Source of the DNA: an uncultured Algimonas sp.
GTDB taxonomy: Bacteria; Pseudomonadota; Alphaproteobacteria; Caulobacterales; Maricaulaceae
DNA: 47,505 nt
Direction: 5' to 3'
NCBI GenBank assembly: GCA_937923575.1
Contig: CALDUL010000083.1
Span: 1 to 47,505, forward strand
Shown here: positions 1 through 8,423 of the stretch, one piece after another
How the letters are laid out: each line of letters begins with the position of its first letter
Position numbering within the stretch: position 1 is the first letter of the stretch
Notes under the pieces: model-generated
Told to the model about the DNA's origin: nothing
The model's database searches: none
What the model saw: the letters and a program-made list of their open reading frames with translations, nothing else
Program-made: the position numbers and the translations under genes

Positions 1-830
1 GCTTCCAGCGCCTTGAACTCCTCATCCACGAGGAAGCGGAATTCCTCGATCCCGGTCTCGCGCACGAGGATCTTGATGCGTGCCTTGTATTTGTTATCGC
101 GGCGGCCGAAGCGGTTATAGACCCGCATGGTCGCGTCCAGATAGGGCAACAGCTCGTCTTTGGGGCAGAACGCGCGCAGCGTCTCGCCGATGATCGGTGT
201 GCGGCCCAGACCACCGCCAACGATGATATGGTAGCCCACCTCACCGCTCGGACTGCGCACGACTTCAATGCCGATATCGTGGGCGCGCACCATGGCGCGG
301 TCATGCGTCGGCGCGCCTGTCACCGCGATCTTGAACTTGCGTGGCAGGAAGCTGAACTCCGGGTGGAGCATGGACCACTGCCGCAACATCTCTGCCAGCG
401 GGCGTGGATCCTCTATCTCGTCCGCCGCCGCGCCCGCGTAAGGGTCACAGGTCACATTGCGGATGCAATTTCCGGACGTCTGGATAGCGTGCATCTCGAC
501 ACTTGCGAGGTCCGCCAGCATGTCCGGCACATCGCCCAGCACGGGCCAGTTGAACTGCATGTTCTGGCGCGTGGTAACGTGGCCATATCCCTTGTCATAT
601 TTGTCGGCCAAGTGAGCGAGCATGCGCAGCTGATCGCTCCGCAGCGTCCCGTAGGGCACGGCCACGCGCAGCATGTAAGCGTGTAGCTGCAGATAGAGTC
701 CGTTCATCAATCGCAGCGGCCGGAACTCGGCCTCGCTCAAGCGTCCATCAAGGCGGCGCTCTACCTGATCGCGAAACTGCGCCACGCGGGCGTTCACGAA
801 CTCCGCGTCGAATTCATCATATCGGTACAT
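1..830 (-). CDS. cysI: Nitrite/sulfite reductase (hemoprotein), N-terminal part
   Basis: This is the N-terminal 276 codons of a siroheme/4Fe-4S reductase; the gene runs off the left edge. The family reduces sulfite to sulfide, or nitrite to ammonia, in the cytoplasm. The visible part has the ferredoxin-like half domain and the first siroheme-binding region, including a KGYGHVTTRQ-like stretch and a TSGNCIRNV segment. The 4Fe-4S cysteines would lie outside the window. The start ATG overlaps the stop of the DUF2849 gene by one base (TAATG), so it is translationally coupled behind cysG and DUF2849. Sitting behind siroheme synthase argues for sulfite reduction, but nitrite cannot be excluded from this fragment. 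Confidence 0.88.
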   Translation of the reverse strand, partial: MYRYDEFDAEFVNARVAQFRDQVERRLDGRLSEAEFRPLRLMNGLYLQLHAYMLRVAVPYGTLRSDQLRMLAHLADKYDKGYGHVTTRQNMQFNWPVLGDVPDMLADLASVEMHAIQTSGNCIRNVTCDPYAGAAADEIEDPRPLAEMLRQWSMLHPEFSFLPRKFKIAVTGAPTHDRAMVRAHDIGIEVVRSPSGEVGYHIIVGGGLGRTPIIGETLRAFCPKDELLPYLDATMRVYNRFGRRDNKYKARIKILVRETGIEEFRFLVDEEFKALE

Positions 831-1141
831 TAGGCGAGGTCCCCACCAATAAGATCAGCAGTGTCGTAGGAGGGGCCGTGGGTGCGAAACCGTTCGCGGT
901 AGCGCGCAGGCGCACCCTCCACTGTATCGATGAAGTAAGCGCCGACGACGGTGTTCGCCAGCTCTGCCGCGCTGGCAACATCCTGCATCTTTTCGATCAC
1001 AGCCTCGTCTTCGGTCAGCAGCGCATCGGCATAGTCGCGCGACCAGCCGAAGTCCTGCGTCATCCAGACTGACAGACCCGAGCGAAGCTCGTTCGCGGTC
1101 ATGGCCTGCGGGCCTTTTCCCTTATGTTTCAGCGTGCTCAC
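830..1141 (-). CDS. DUF2849 family protein
   Basis: A 103-residue protein of the DUF2849 family, which is typically found in alphaproteobacteria between siroheme synthase and the sulfite reductase gene, as here. It has no signal peptide, membrane segment or cysteine motif. A basic N-terminus (MSTLKHKGKGPQA) leads into an acidic, probably helical body. Its start overlaps the cysG stop by 4 bp and its stop overlaps the reductase start by 1 bp, so all three are tightly coupled. The biochemical role is unknown to me; a small partner or assembly protein for assimilatory sulfite reduction is only a guess from context. Confidence 0.85.
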   Translation of the reverse strand: MSTLKHKGKGPQAMTANELRSGLSVWMTQDFGWSRDYADALLTEDEAVIEKMQDVASAAELANTVVGAYFIDTVEGAPARYRERFRTHGPSYDTADLIGGDLA

Positions 1142-2496
1142 GAGGCTTCCTTCATCGCTTTCACCGCGCCGCGGCGGGTATAGCCGAGCATCAGCACGGC
1201 GGGTCCGGTAATGCCACCTGCGGCCAAGGCATCAGGCAGTTCGGCGAGTGTGGTGGAGAGAATGACCTCGTTCTTCCGAGAAGCGTTTTCGACCACACAG
1301 ACGGGCATGGAGGGGTCCGCGCCGGACACCATCAGGCGACCCTGGATAAAGCGGGACGCGCGCAACCCCATATAGATCGTCGCGCGCGCGCCTGGCTTGG
1401 CGAGCGAGGCCCAGTCAAGCTCGGCAAATCCGTTTTCGTCATGACCCGTTGCGAGCACGGCGGCGGTGTTCTCCCCACGTACAGTCAGCGAGTGGCGCAA
1501 GCTCGCTGCGGCGGCTGTCGCGGCGGTGATGCCCGGATGGATGGTGAAGTCGAGTCCAGCGGCGTCCAGCGCAGCGAACTCCTCCTCAGCGCGGCCAAAG
1601 ACCAGCGGATCTCCGCTTTTCAGACGCACCACGATGGACCCGGCCTGAGCGTGTTTGACCAACAGACGGTTTATCTCTTCCTGGCGCGTAGACGCCCCGC
1701 CCGGCACCTTGCCGACATAGATATATTCCGCTTCCCGGCGGCAAAGCGCGAGGACGTCGTCGCTGACGAGGCGGTCGTAGATCACCACATCGGCGCTATG
1801 CATCACGCGAAGTGCGCCGACGGTCAGCAGGTCTGGATCGCCCGGGCCAGCGCCAACAATATGAACATGGCCGACCGCATCCCCCCCGGAGCGCGCGCGG
1901 CTATAGCGCTCACTCACCGTTTCAGGTGACAGGGAGGAGAAGTCATTGCGCCCTGCCCCCAGCACGTCGGCCCAGATGGCTTGGCGCTTGGAGATATCAG
2001 GCTCCTCGATCTTCAGCTGATCGCGTAGACCCTTGATGGTCCGGGCCGTCTCGCCGAGGTCGCTCGGAAGCCGCGTTTCGATGTCCGACTTGATGGCACG
2101 GGCAAGGCCGGGGCTCGTTCCCTCACTGCCGATAGCGACGACAACCGGCGCGCGGTCGACAAGCGCTGGCGTAATGAAGTCGCAGCCCGCGGGCATGTCG
2201 GCGGCGTTACACGGGATGTTCTTCGCGCGGGCCAGTTCGGCGAGGCGAAGATTTTCTTCGGGCTCCTCGGTCGCCGCATAGATCAAGGTGGCGCAATCGA
2301 GGCAGCAATCGGTGGCAAGATGCAGGCGGCCATCATCTGCCCAGCGTTGGATTTCAGCGGACGGCTCGTCGCTGACGACACGCACTTCGGCTTCGGTGCG
2401 CAGGATGGTGCGAAGCTTGGCCTCCGCTGCGCCGCCTCCGCCGAAGACGACGACGCGCTTTCCGCGCAGGTCCATATTGATGGGAAGGTAACGCAT
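1138..2496 (-). CDS. cysG: Siroheme synthase (multifunctional CysG)
   Basis: At 452 residues this is full length for the fused CysG enzyme, which makes siroheme from uroporphyrinogen III. The N-terminal half is precorrin-2 dehydrogenase/ferrochelatase with an NAD-binding FGGGGAAEAK loop near residues 18-27. The C-terminal half is uroporphyrinogen-III methyltransferase, starting near residue 210 with VGAGPGDPDLLT and containing VVRLKSGDPLVFGR. The first ATG at 2496 is used; MDLRGKR seven codons in is an alternative. It is the first gene of the leftward sulfur operon and is divergent from an XRE-cupin regulator. Its product is the prosthetic group needed by the downstream reductase. Confidence 0.95.
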   Translation of the reverse strand: MRYLPINMDLRGKRVVVFGGGGAAEAKLRTILRTEAEVRVVSDEPSAEIQRWADDGRLHLATDCCLDCATLIYAATEEPEENLRLAELARAKNIPCNAADMPAGCDFITPALVDRAPVVVAIGSEGTSPGLARAIKSDIETRLPSDLGETARTIKGLRDQLKIEEPDISKRQAIWADVLGAGRNDFSSLSPETVSERYSRARSGGDAVGHVHIVGAGPGDPDLLTVGALRVMHSADVVIYDRLVSDDVLALCRREAEYIYVGKVPGGASTRQEEINRLLVKHAQAGSIVVRLKSGDPLVFGRAEEEFAALDAAGLDFTIHPGITAATAAAASLRHSLTVRGENTAAVLATGHDENGFAELDWASLAKPGARATIYMGLRASRFIQGRLMVSGADPSMPVCVVENASRKNEVILSTTLAELPDALAAGGITGPAVLMLGYTRRGAVKAMKEAS

Positions 2497-2524
2497 TAAG
2501 ACTGTTCGCTTGAAAGTTCAGTTC

Positions 2525-2540
2525 GTTCTATATATCGAAC
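2525..2540. promoter_or_regulatory. Near-palindromic operator candidate between cysG and the XRE regulator
   Basis: GTTCTATATATCGAAC matches its own reverse complement at 14 of 16 positions. It lies in the short divergent region between cysG (start 2496) and the XRE-cupin gene (start 2582), over an AT-rich core that could serve as a -10 box. TTGAAA at 2510-2515 lies 15 bases before TATATC. Position and symmetry suit a dimeric HTH repressor, plausibly the adjacent regulator itself. This is inferred from sequence only. Confidence 0.4.
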
Positions 2541-2581
2541 ACCCAACCAGATCGCCACCCCTTTTTATGCACGGACCTGTG

Positions 2582-3202
2582 ATGAGCGCCACCCGTAAAC
2601 GTTCCCGCCGCGCGCCCTGCCCCGAGACGGCGGCTCTCTCCGAGAAGCTCGGCGCGACAATCTCGCGTCTCCGCAAGGCCGATTCGCTTTCGCTAGGCGA
2701 ACTGTCGGAAATGTCCGGGGTTGCAAAGTCCATGATCAGCCAGATCGAAAAGAATGAGACCAACCCCACGGTCGCGACCCTGTCTCGTCTCAGTCAGGCG
2801 CTGGGCACCAGCGTGGAGGCCATGTTCGCTGCGCCAGTCTCGGACTCGGCGCTCATCGAGCGCGCGGGCGTGCAGGACATTCCGAAGCTGACTAGTGATG
2901 ATGGCCTGTGCGAGCTGCGCATTCTTGGCGCACTCGACACGGTGCAATTCGTGCAGGTCTATGACTTTCGCGCGGAGCCGGGTGGTGTACTGAACAGTTC
3001 CGCCCATCCCGGTGGTTCCGTCGAAAACCTCTCCGTCCTTTCGGGCGAAGTCACCGTGGAAGTCGGGCCGGAACGATGGGTCGTTGGTGCGGGCGAAACG
3101 CTACGCTATCGCGGCGACCGTTCCCACGCGATCCGCAATAACGGCGACACGCCCGCTCACGCGACGATGGTGAACATACTCGCCCATACGGTCCGCAGCT
3201 GA
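2582..3202 (+). CDS. XRE-family regulator with C-terminal cupin (SutR-like)
   Basis: A 206-residue cytoplasmic transcription factor. The N-terminal XRE helix-turn-helix (about residues 20-75) shows LGELSEMSGVAKSMISQIEK followed by NPTVATLSRLSQALG. The C-terminal half is a cupin barrel with an AHPGGSVENLSVLSGEV core. This layout matches the XRE-cupin regulators that include E. coli SutR (YdcN), which controls sulfur-utilisation genes. I chose ATG 2582 because the longer frame from 2510 would run through the likely promoter and the palindrome at 2525-2540. Being divergent from cysG, it probably controls the sulfur operon, perhaps sensing a small sulfur metabolite through the cupin. Domain architecture is clear; the target is inference. 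Confidence 0.85.
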   Translation: MSATRKRSRRAPCPETAALSEKLGATISRLRKADSLSLGELSEMSGVAKSMISQIEKNETNPTVATLSRLSQALGTSVEAMFAAPVSDSALIERAGVQDIPKLTSDDGLCELRILGALDTVQFVQVYDFRAEPGGVLNSSAHPGGSVENLSVLSGEVTVEVGPERWVVGAGETLRYRGDRSHAIRNNGDTPAHATMVNILAHTVRS

Positions 3203-3249
3203 CTTGTCACTTTCGTTCAGCCGAACCATCCGCTAACGCCCCGCCCGTC

Positions 3250-4605
3250 ATGCGCTACCACTCCCATCTCGATAATTCCGTGACCGCCGAGTTTGGCGAC
3301 GCCCTACTCGCCAGCCTCGCGCCGGGTGGCGGGCTATGGATGCCGGACAGCCTGCCGAAGTTCTCCAGCAGCGATCTCGCGCGACTTGGTGCCATGGACT
3401 TCGCCGATTGCGCGGCCGAACTCGCCACCCATTTTACCGATGAGCGCTTCGATCCGGCGACGCTGAAAGCCATCTGCCGCGATGCTTATGACTTCGACGT
3501 GCCGATGGTGACGCTGGATGGACAGCGCCTACATCCCGCCATGCCGCCACATGCCAATGAGTTTGTGTTGGAGCTTTTCCACGGCCCGACGCTGGCGTTC
3601 AAAGATTTCGCCGCGCGATTTATGGGCCGTACGGCGAGTCATCTGCTGACGAAAAACGGGGAGCGTCGCACGATCCTGGTGGCGACGTCAGGCGACACGG
3701 GCGGCGCAATTGGCGATGCTTTCCTCGGCCAGGATGGGATAGAGGTCTTCATCGTTTATCCGAAGGGCGGCGTATCGACCGTGCAGGAGCAGCAGCTCTG
3801 CACCATAGGAAAGCGTGATTCCAACGTCCACGCCATTCGGGTCGAAGGCACGTTCGATGACTGCCAGCAGCTGGTGAAGGACGCCTTTGCAGATCCGGTA
3901 TTGGTCGATCGTTTCGATCTGATGAGTGCCAATTCGATCAATGTCGGCCGTGTCATTCCGCAGAGCTTCTACTACTTCTGGACGGCATTGCAGGCGCGCG
4001 CGGCCTACCCGCGTCGCCCGGTGGTGTATTCCATTCCGTCCGGCAATCTGGGCAATCTGACAGGCGGCTTGATCGCGCTAAAGATGGGTGCGCCGATTGC
4101 GCGCTTTGTCGTTGCAAACAATGTCAACGACCCGATGGTCGACTATCTAAAGGACGGCGAATACCGCCCACGCCCGTCACAGCCAACGCTGTCCAACGCT
4201 ATGGATATCGGACGCCCGAATAACTTCCCGCGTATCCTCGCGCTATTCGGCGAAAGCCTGGAGAGCGTGCGAAATGTCTGCTGGGGCGCGTCGTTCGATG
4301 ACCAGACGACAGGAAGGCACCTCACGCGCGTCTTTCGCGAAACGGGCTATCTCATGTGTCCTCACACCGCCGTCGGCCATCTCGGCATGAACGCCTTTCG
4401 GCAGACGCATAACATGGACGCGACCTTCGTCACTGTTGGCACGGCGCACCCCGCCAAATTTGCCGACAGCCTTGAAACATTGATCCGCGAAGACGTGCCC
4501 ATGCCCGAAGCGCTCGCCAAGAACGCCCGCCGAGAGCCGCGTGTCCACAACATGGCGCCAACGCTGGACGCTCTGTCGGACTATGTCGGTCGTTACGTGA
4601 CATGA
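3250..4605 (+). CDS. thrC: Threonine synthase
   Basis: This 451-residue PLP enzyme converts O-phospho-L-homoserine to threonine. The PLP lysine is K118 in LAFKDFAARF, preceded by the family motif FHGPT. The phosphate-binding region is ATSGDTGGA, and SIPSGNLGN follows later. Length and N-terminus (MRYHSH) fit the bacterial/fungal long type. Its stop overlaps the next gene by 4 bp (ATGA), which couples it to a P-loop kinase-like protein. Neither homoserine dehydrogenase nor a recognised homoserine kinase is in the window. Confidence 0.96.
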   Translation: MRYHSHLDNSVTAEFGDALLASLAPGGGLWMPDSLPKFSSSDLARLGAMDFADCAAELATHFTDERFDPATLKAICRDAYDFDVPMVTLDGQRLHPAMPPHANEFVLELFHGPTLAFKDFAARFMGRTASHLLTKNGERRTILVATSGDTGGAIGDAFLGQDGIEVFIVYPKGGVSTVQEQQLCTIGKRDSNVHAIRVEGTFDDCQQLVKDAFADPVLVDRFDLMSANSINVGRVIPQSFYYFWTALQARAAYPRRPVVYSIPSGNLGNLTGGLIALKMGAPIARFVVANNVNDPMVDYLKDGEYRPRPSQPTLSNAMDIGRPNNFPRILALFGESLESVRNVCWGASFDDQTTGRHLTRVFRETGYLMCPHTAVGHLGMNAFRQTHNMDATFVTVGTAHPAKFADSLETLIREDVPMPEALAKNARREPRVHNMAPTLDALSDYVGRYVT

Positions 4606-5240
4606 AGATCACCCGGACTGAGTTCGAGGATCGCTACGCCGCTGGCACACTGAAGCTCGCCCTGATCGGGATGAGCAACATCGGCAAGAGTTACAGTGGG
4701 ATGCGGCTGGCAACTGATTTCGATTTTACCCTGACCGAAGTCGATAAGCTGATCTGGGAAGAGCTCGGCGAGACCGACATGGATGCCTTCGCTGCCTGGC
4801 AGGGTCAGCCCTATTCTGAGGGCTATGAGGCGCGCGAGCGCGAGAGCATGCGGCTGGAAAGTGCCGCCACGGCCAAGGCGCTGACAACGGATGCGCGCAA
4901 CCCGCTGCTCGATACGACTGGTTCCGTCATATACGCCAATGAAAGCGTCCTGCGCGACCTCTCACGCGAATGGTTCACCGTCTATATCGAGGCCGCGCCG
5001 GAGCATTTGGAGCGGCTGCAGCAGCTCTATTTCGCGCAGCCCAAACCGCTCGCGTGGGCCGGGCATTTCCGCATGATTGACGGTATGGACGAGACTGCGT
5101 CGCTCAAGGCATGCTATCCGAAACTGCTTGCATCACGCCATGAGCGCTACGCCGCCCTTGCCGACCACACCATCAGCTCAGCCGACATTCTCGTGCCCGA
5201 CAACGCGCGGCTGTTCGAGCTCATCAAGCCAATCGCCTAG
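4602..5240 (+). CDS. Shikimate-kinase-like P-loop NTPase coupled to thrC
   Basis: A 212-residue protein with a Walker A loop at residues 23-30 (GMSNIGKS) and a shikimate-kinase-like layout after it. An acidic VDKLI segment holds D48, where shikimate kinase has its substrate-binding aspartate, and GYEARERESMRL (74-85) resembles the kinase RxRE helix. The glycine triplet that binds shikimate is not present; the equivalent place reads DTTGS (104-108). It is therefore probably a small-molecule kinase of different specificity. It starts inside the thrC stop (4-bp overlap). Animal THNSL1 proteins fuse a shikimate-kinase-like domain to a threonine-synthase-like domain, so the association has a eukaryotic parallel. 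Its 3' end overlaps hemH antisense by 63 bp. Function unknown. Confidence 0.8.
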   Translation: MKITRTEFEDRYAAGTLKLALIGMSNIGKSYSGMRLATDFDFTLTEVDKLIWEELGETDMDAFAAWQGQPYSEGYEARERESMRLESAATAKALTTDARNPLLDTTGSVIYANESVLRDLSREWFTVYIEAAPEHLERLQQLYFAQPKPLAWAGHFRMIDGMDETASLKACYPKLLASRHERYAALADHTISSADILVPDNARLFELIKPIA

Positions 5241-6206
5241 CACGCGGCGACGTGCGAGATCGGTCAGCAGGGCAATGTGATCTGGGCGGTCATTCAAGCA
5301 AGGCACGCAGGTGAAATGGGTTCCGCCATGCTCATGGAAACTCTCCTCCGCCTCGATCGCAATCTCCTCGAGGGTTTCCAGGCAATCCGCTGAAAAGCCT
5401 GGCATCATCACGGCGACCTTCTTGATTCCGTGTTCCTCCGGCATCGCTTCGAGCGTCTTGTCGGTATAGGGTTGCAGCCAGGCCTTGGGGCCGAAACGGC
5501 TCTGGAAGGTCGTCATCAGTTTCGGTGCAAGGTGTTCGGGTAGGTAATCGCGGAGTAGCTCCGTCGTCTCGATACACTCGCCCTGATAGGGATCGCCCTT
5601 GTCGACATAGCTCTGCGGCAGGCCGTGATAGCTGGTAATGATCTTGTCCGGCTCCCAATCGAGCGTGGCCAGATGCTCCGTCAGGCTATCGGCGAGAGAT
5701 TGCTGAAAGGCCGGCTCGCGGTAATAATCGCGCAGAAAGCGCAGCTCCGGCACGTTCCAGCGTTTGCGCAGAGCGAAGTGGACGCCGTCATAGACACTCG
5801 CCGTCGTCGCACCCGCATATTGCGGGTAAAGCGGCAACACGCCGATTTTCGTGCAGCCCGCCTCCATCAAACGGTCGAGCGCGTCGGGAATGGATGGGTT
5901 GCCGTAGCGCATGGCCGTCTCGACCATGACGTCGGGACCGAGCGCGGCCTGGACACCCGCGACCTGCGCGCGAGTGATGCGGATCAGCGGGGCTTCCTCG
6001 CCATCGCCCCAGATACTGGCATAGGCTTCTGCGGATTTCTTCGGGCGCGTGCGCAGGATGATGCCGTGCAGCACCGGGCACCAGATCCAGCGGCTGGTAT
6101 CAACAACGCGGTAGTCGTGGAGAAATTCGCCGAGATAGGGCCGCACGGCGGCGGCGGTCGGCGCATCAGGGCTGCCGAGATTGACCATGAGCAGTCCGAT
6201 TGGCAC
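5178..6206 (-). CDS. hemH: Ferrochelatase
   Basis: A 342-residue enzyme that inserts Fe2+ into protoporphyrin IX to make protoheme, at the cytoplasmic face of the membrane. Recognisable motifs are LLMVNLGSPD near the start, TSYHGLPQSY in the middle, and the C-terminal signature PGFSADCLETLEE. The start is GTG at 6206, with AAGGGAG seven bases upstream; the next ATG is six codons in and would cut into the conserved first strand. The gene converges on, and overlaps by 63 bp, the P-loop gene on the other strand. Heme made here would feed ctaA at 32933. Confidence 0.96.
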   Translation of the reverse strand: MPIGLLMVNLGSPDAPTAAAVRPYLGEFLHDYRVVDTSRWIWCPVLHGIILRTRPKKSAEAYASIWGDGEEAPLIRITRAQVAGVQAALGPDVMVETAMRYGNPSIPDALDRLMEAGCTKIGVLPLYPQYAGATTASVYDGVHFALRKRWNVPELRFLRDYYREPAFQQSLADSLTEHLATLDWEPDKIITSYHGLPQSYVDKGDPYQGECIETTELLRDYLPEHLAPKLMTTFQSRFGPKAWLQPYTDKTLEAMPEEHGIKKVAVMMPGFSADCLETLEEIAIEAEESFHEHGGTHFTCVPCLNDRPDHIALLTDLARRRVLGDWLDELEQPRVVGHENVG

Positions 6207-6213
6207 CTATGAT

Positions 6214-6220
6214 CTCCCTT
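6214..6220 (-). promoter_or_regulatory. Shine-Dalgarno that fixes the hemH GTG start
   Basis: On the minus strand AAGGGAG lies seven bases before GTG 6206. It is a strong ribosome-binding site at the right spacing, and it supports GTG rather than the downstream ATG as the hemH start. Confidence 0.65.
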
Positions 6221-6379
6221 GCACCTTTTCGCGCAGCCCTGCGCGTGCGACCGGCGCGCGTTAAAATGCACCGTTGAAACGACTCGCCCCGCATCATACG
6301 GATGAACCACGCCATGCGTTCATCCGGTCACCCGCGCAACCGGAAGCTCGCGCCCACTGCGATGGACAACGAGACAATC

Positions 6380-8404
6380 ATGAAAAAGCTCTACCTTGCA
6401 ACCGCTTGCACCGCCGCCCTGATGTTCGCCGGCTGCGCGGATACGACTGTCGAGACCGACGCGCCGACCGCCGCGCCCGCACCGGCTCCGTCGCAGACTG
6501 CGCAAACGGCGCAGACCGCGGCCGACGATCTGCTGCAAGCGGCAACCGCCGCGTCCCGCCCCACTGTGCAGGACGCTCGTGAATTCCTCGAAGACGCTGA
6601 AGCGGATATTGAGGAGCTCGGGCTCCGCGCCGCACGAGCTTATTGGGTGCGGGCGAACTTCATCACCGATGACACCAACGCCATGGCGGCGGCGGCAGGC
6701 AAGGAAGGCGCCGAGCTGTCCACGCGCCTCGCCAATGAGGCCAAGCGCTTTAACGATGTGTCGCTGCCCGATGACATGCGCCGCAAGATCGACGGGCTAA
6801 AGCGCGGCTCCAACTTCCCTGCTCCCGATCGTGAAGGCGCGGCCGGCGAGCTGGCCGAGATCATGTCACGCATGGACGCGGTATACGGCACGGCGAAGTT
6901 CAAGCTGCCGGAAGATCAATTCGCCAAGGCGAAGGAGATACTGGGCGAAGACGCGGACAATGTGCTGGAACAATTCGAAGCCGTCCGCCTGATGGCCAAT
7001 GCGCGCGACCCGAAATTGCTCGAAGCGACTTGGTCCGGCTGGCGCACGCTGGCCCAGCCCATGAAATCGGACAAGACGCAGCAAGTCGCGCTCGAAGGGG
7101 ACCTGAAGAACTACAGCCTCGCAGAAGACTATGCCGACATGGTCAAGCTGATCAATGAAGGCGCGCAAGAGCTGGGCTATGCCGATGCGGGTGCGCTGTG
7201 GCGCGCGGGCTACGACATGGACGCCGATGACTTCGCGACCGAGGTCGACCGGCTCTGGGGTCAGGTGAAGCCGCTCTATGACGAGTTGCACTGCTATGTC
7301 CGCGCCGGACTGAACGAAGAGTATGGCGACGATGTCGTGCCGATGGATCAGCCGATCCGCGCCGATTTGCTCGGCAATATCTGGGCACAGAGCTGGGGTA
7401 ATGTCTATGAGCTCGTCGAGCCAGCCGACGCCGCGAAGGGCGTGGACGTCACGGCCCTGCTCGAAGCGCAGGACTATGACGCCTTGCGCATGGTGAAAAC
7501 GGGTGAGCAGTTCTTCAGCTCGCTCGGCTTCGATCCCCTGCCCGACACATTCTACAAGCGCTCGCTGATTACCAAGCCCGCCGACCGCGATGTGCAGTGC
7601 CACGCGTCCGCCTGGAACCTCGACGATCAGGAAGACATCCGCATCAAGATGTGCACCAATGTGACGGGCGAAGACTTCCAGACAGTGCACCACGAGTTGG
7701 GCCACAACTACTACCAGCGCGCCTATAAGGATCAGCCGGTCTTCTACAAGGACGGCGCAAACGACGGCTTCCACGAGGCCATTGGCGACATGATCGCCCT
7801 GTCTATCACGCCGGACTATCTGGTGCAGATCGGGCTGCTGGACGAAGCCGACGTGCCGGGCGCGGACGCCGATACGGCGCTGCTGCTCCGTCAGGCTATG
7901 GACAAGGTTGCGTTCCTGCCATTTGGCCTGCTGGTCGATAAGTGGCGTTGGCAGGTCTTCGACGGTACGCTCAGCCCGGCTGAGTATAACGATGGCTGGT
8001 GGGCACTGCGTGAGGAATATCAGGGCATCCGTCCGCCAAATGATCGCCCGTCCGATGCCTTTGACTCGGGGTCCAAATACCACATCCCGGGCAACACGCC
8101 CTATATGCGCTATTTCCTTGCCCACATCCTGCAGTTCCAGTTTCACAAGGCCGCCTGCGACCAAGCGGGCTTCGAGGGACCGCTGCACCGTTGTTCCGTC
8201 TACGGTAATGAGGAAGTCGGCAAGCGGTTCGAGGATATGATGGAGATGGGTGCCTCCAAGCCGTGGCCCGATGCGCTCGAAGCCTTCACCGGCACGCGCG
8301 ATATGGACGGCTCTGCAATCCTGGAATATTTCGCACCGCTGATGAGCTATCTCGAAGAACAGAACGCAGGCCGTCAGTGCGGATGGACACAGCTGCCGGA
8401 TTAG
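6380..8404 (+). CDS. M2 family peptidyl-dipeptidase (ACE-like) lipoprotein
   Basis: A 674-residue zinc dipeptidyl carboxypeptidase of family M2, the family of angiotensin-converting enzyme. It should release dipeptides from peptide C-termini outside the inner membrane. MKKLYLATACTAALMFAGC is a signal peptide with a lipobox, so the mature protein would be a lipoprotein, followed by a low-complexity Ala/Pro/Thr linker. The zinc site is H438-E-L-G-H442, with the third ligand expected in DGFHEAIGD about 25 residues on. I chose ATG 6380 because the longer frame from 6302 adds 26 residues in front of the signal peptide. It is a stand-alone gene divergent from hemH, probably with a role in peptide scavenging. 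Confidence 0.93.
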   Translation: MKKLYLATACTAALMFAGCADTTVETDAPTAAPAPAPSQTAQTAQTAADDLLQAATAASRPTVQDAREFLEDAEADIEELGLRAARAYWVRANFITDDTNAMAAAAGKEGAELSTRLANEAKRFNDVSLPDDMRRKIDGLKRGSNFPAPDREGAAGELAEIMSRMDAVYGTAKFKLPEDQFAKAKEILGEDADNVLEQFEAVRLMANARDPKLLEATWSGWRTLAQPMKSDKTQQVALEGDLKNYSLAEDYADMVKLINEGAQELGYADAGALWRAGYDMDADDFATEVDRLWGQVKPLYDELHCYVRAGLNEEYGDDVVPMDQPIRADLLGNIWAQSWGNVYELVEPADAAKGVDVTALLEAQDYDALRMVKTGEQFFSSLGFDPLPDTFYKRSLITKPADRDVQCHASAWNLDDQEDIRIKMCTNVTGEDFQTVHHELGHNYYQRAYKDQPVFYKDGANDGFHEAIGDMIALSITPDYLVQIGLLDEADVPGADADTALLLRQAMDKVAFLPFGLLVDKWRWQVFDGTLSPAEYNDGWWALREEYQGIRPPNDRPSDAFDSGSKYHIPGNTPYMRYFLAHILQFQFHKAACDQAGFEGPLHRCSVYGNEEVGKRFEDMMEMGASKPWPDALEAFTGTRDMDGSAILEYFAPLMSYLEEQNAGRQCGWTQLPD

Positions 8405-8423
8405 TCGGCCACGGCATCAGGGT

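Noticed and set aside
2510-2581. Longer N-terminus for the XRE-cupin regulator
   Set aside because: It would translate through the probable promoter and palindrome, and the extra residues do not resemble the family.
6866-8188. A 440-codon open frame antisense to the M2 peptidase
   Set aside because: It mirrors the codon pattern of the peptidase frame, has no recognisable domain, and the sense protein has an intact zinc site and signal peptide.
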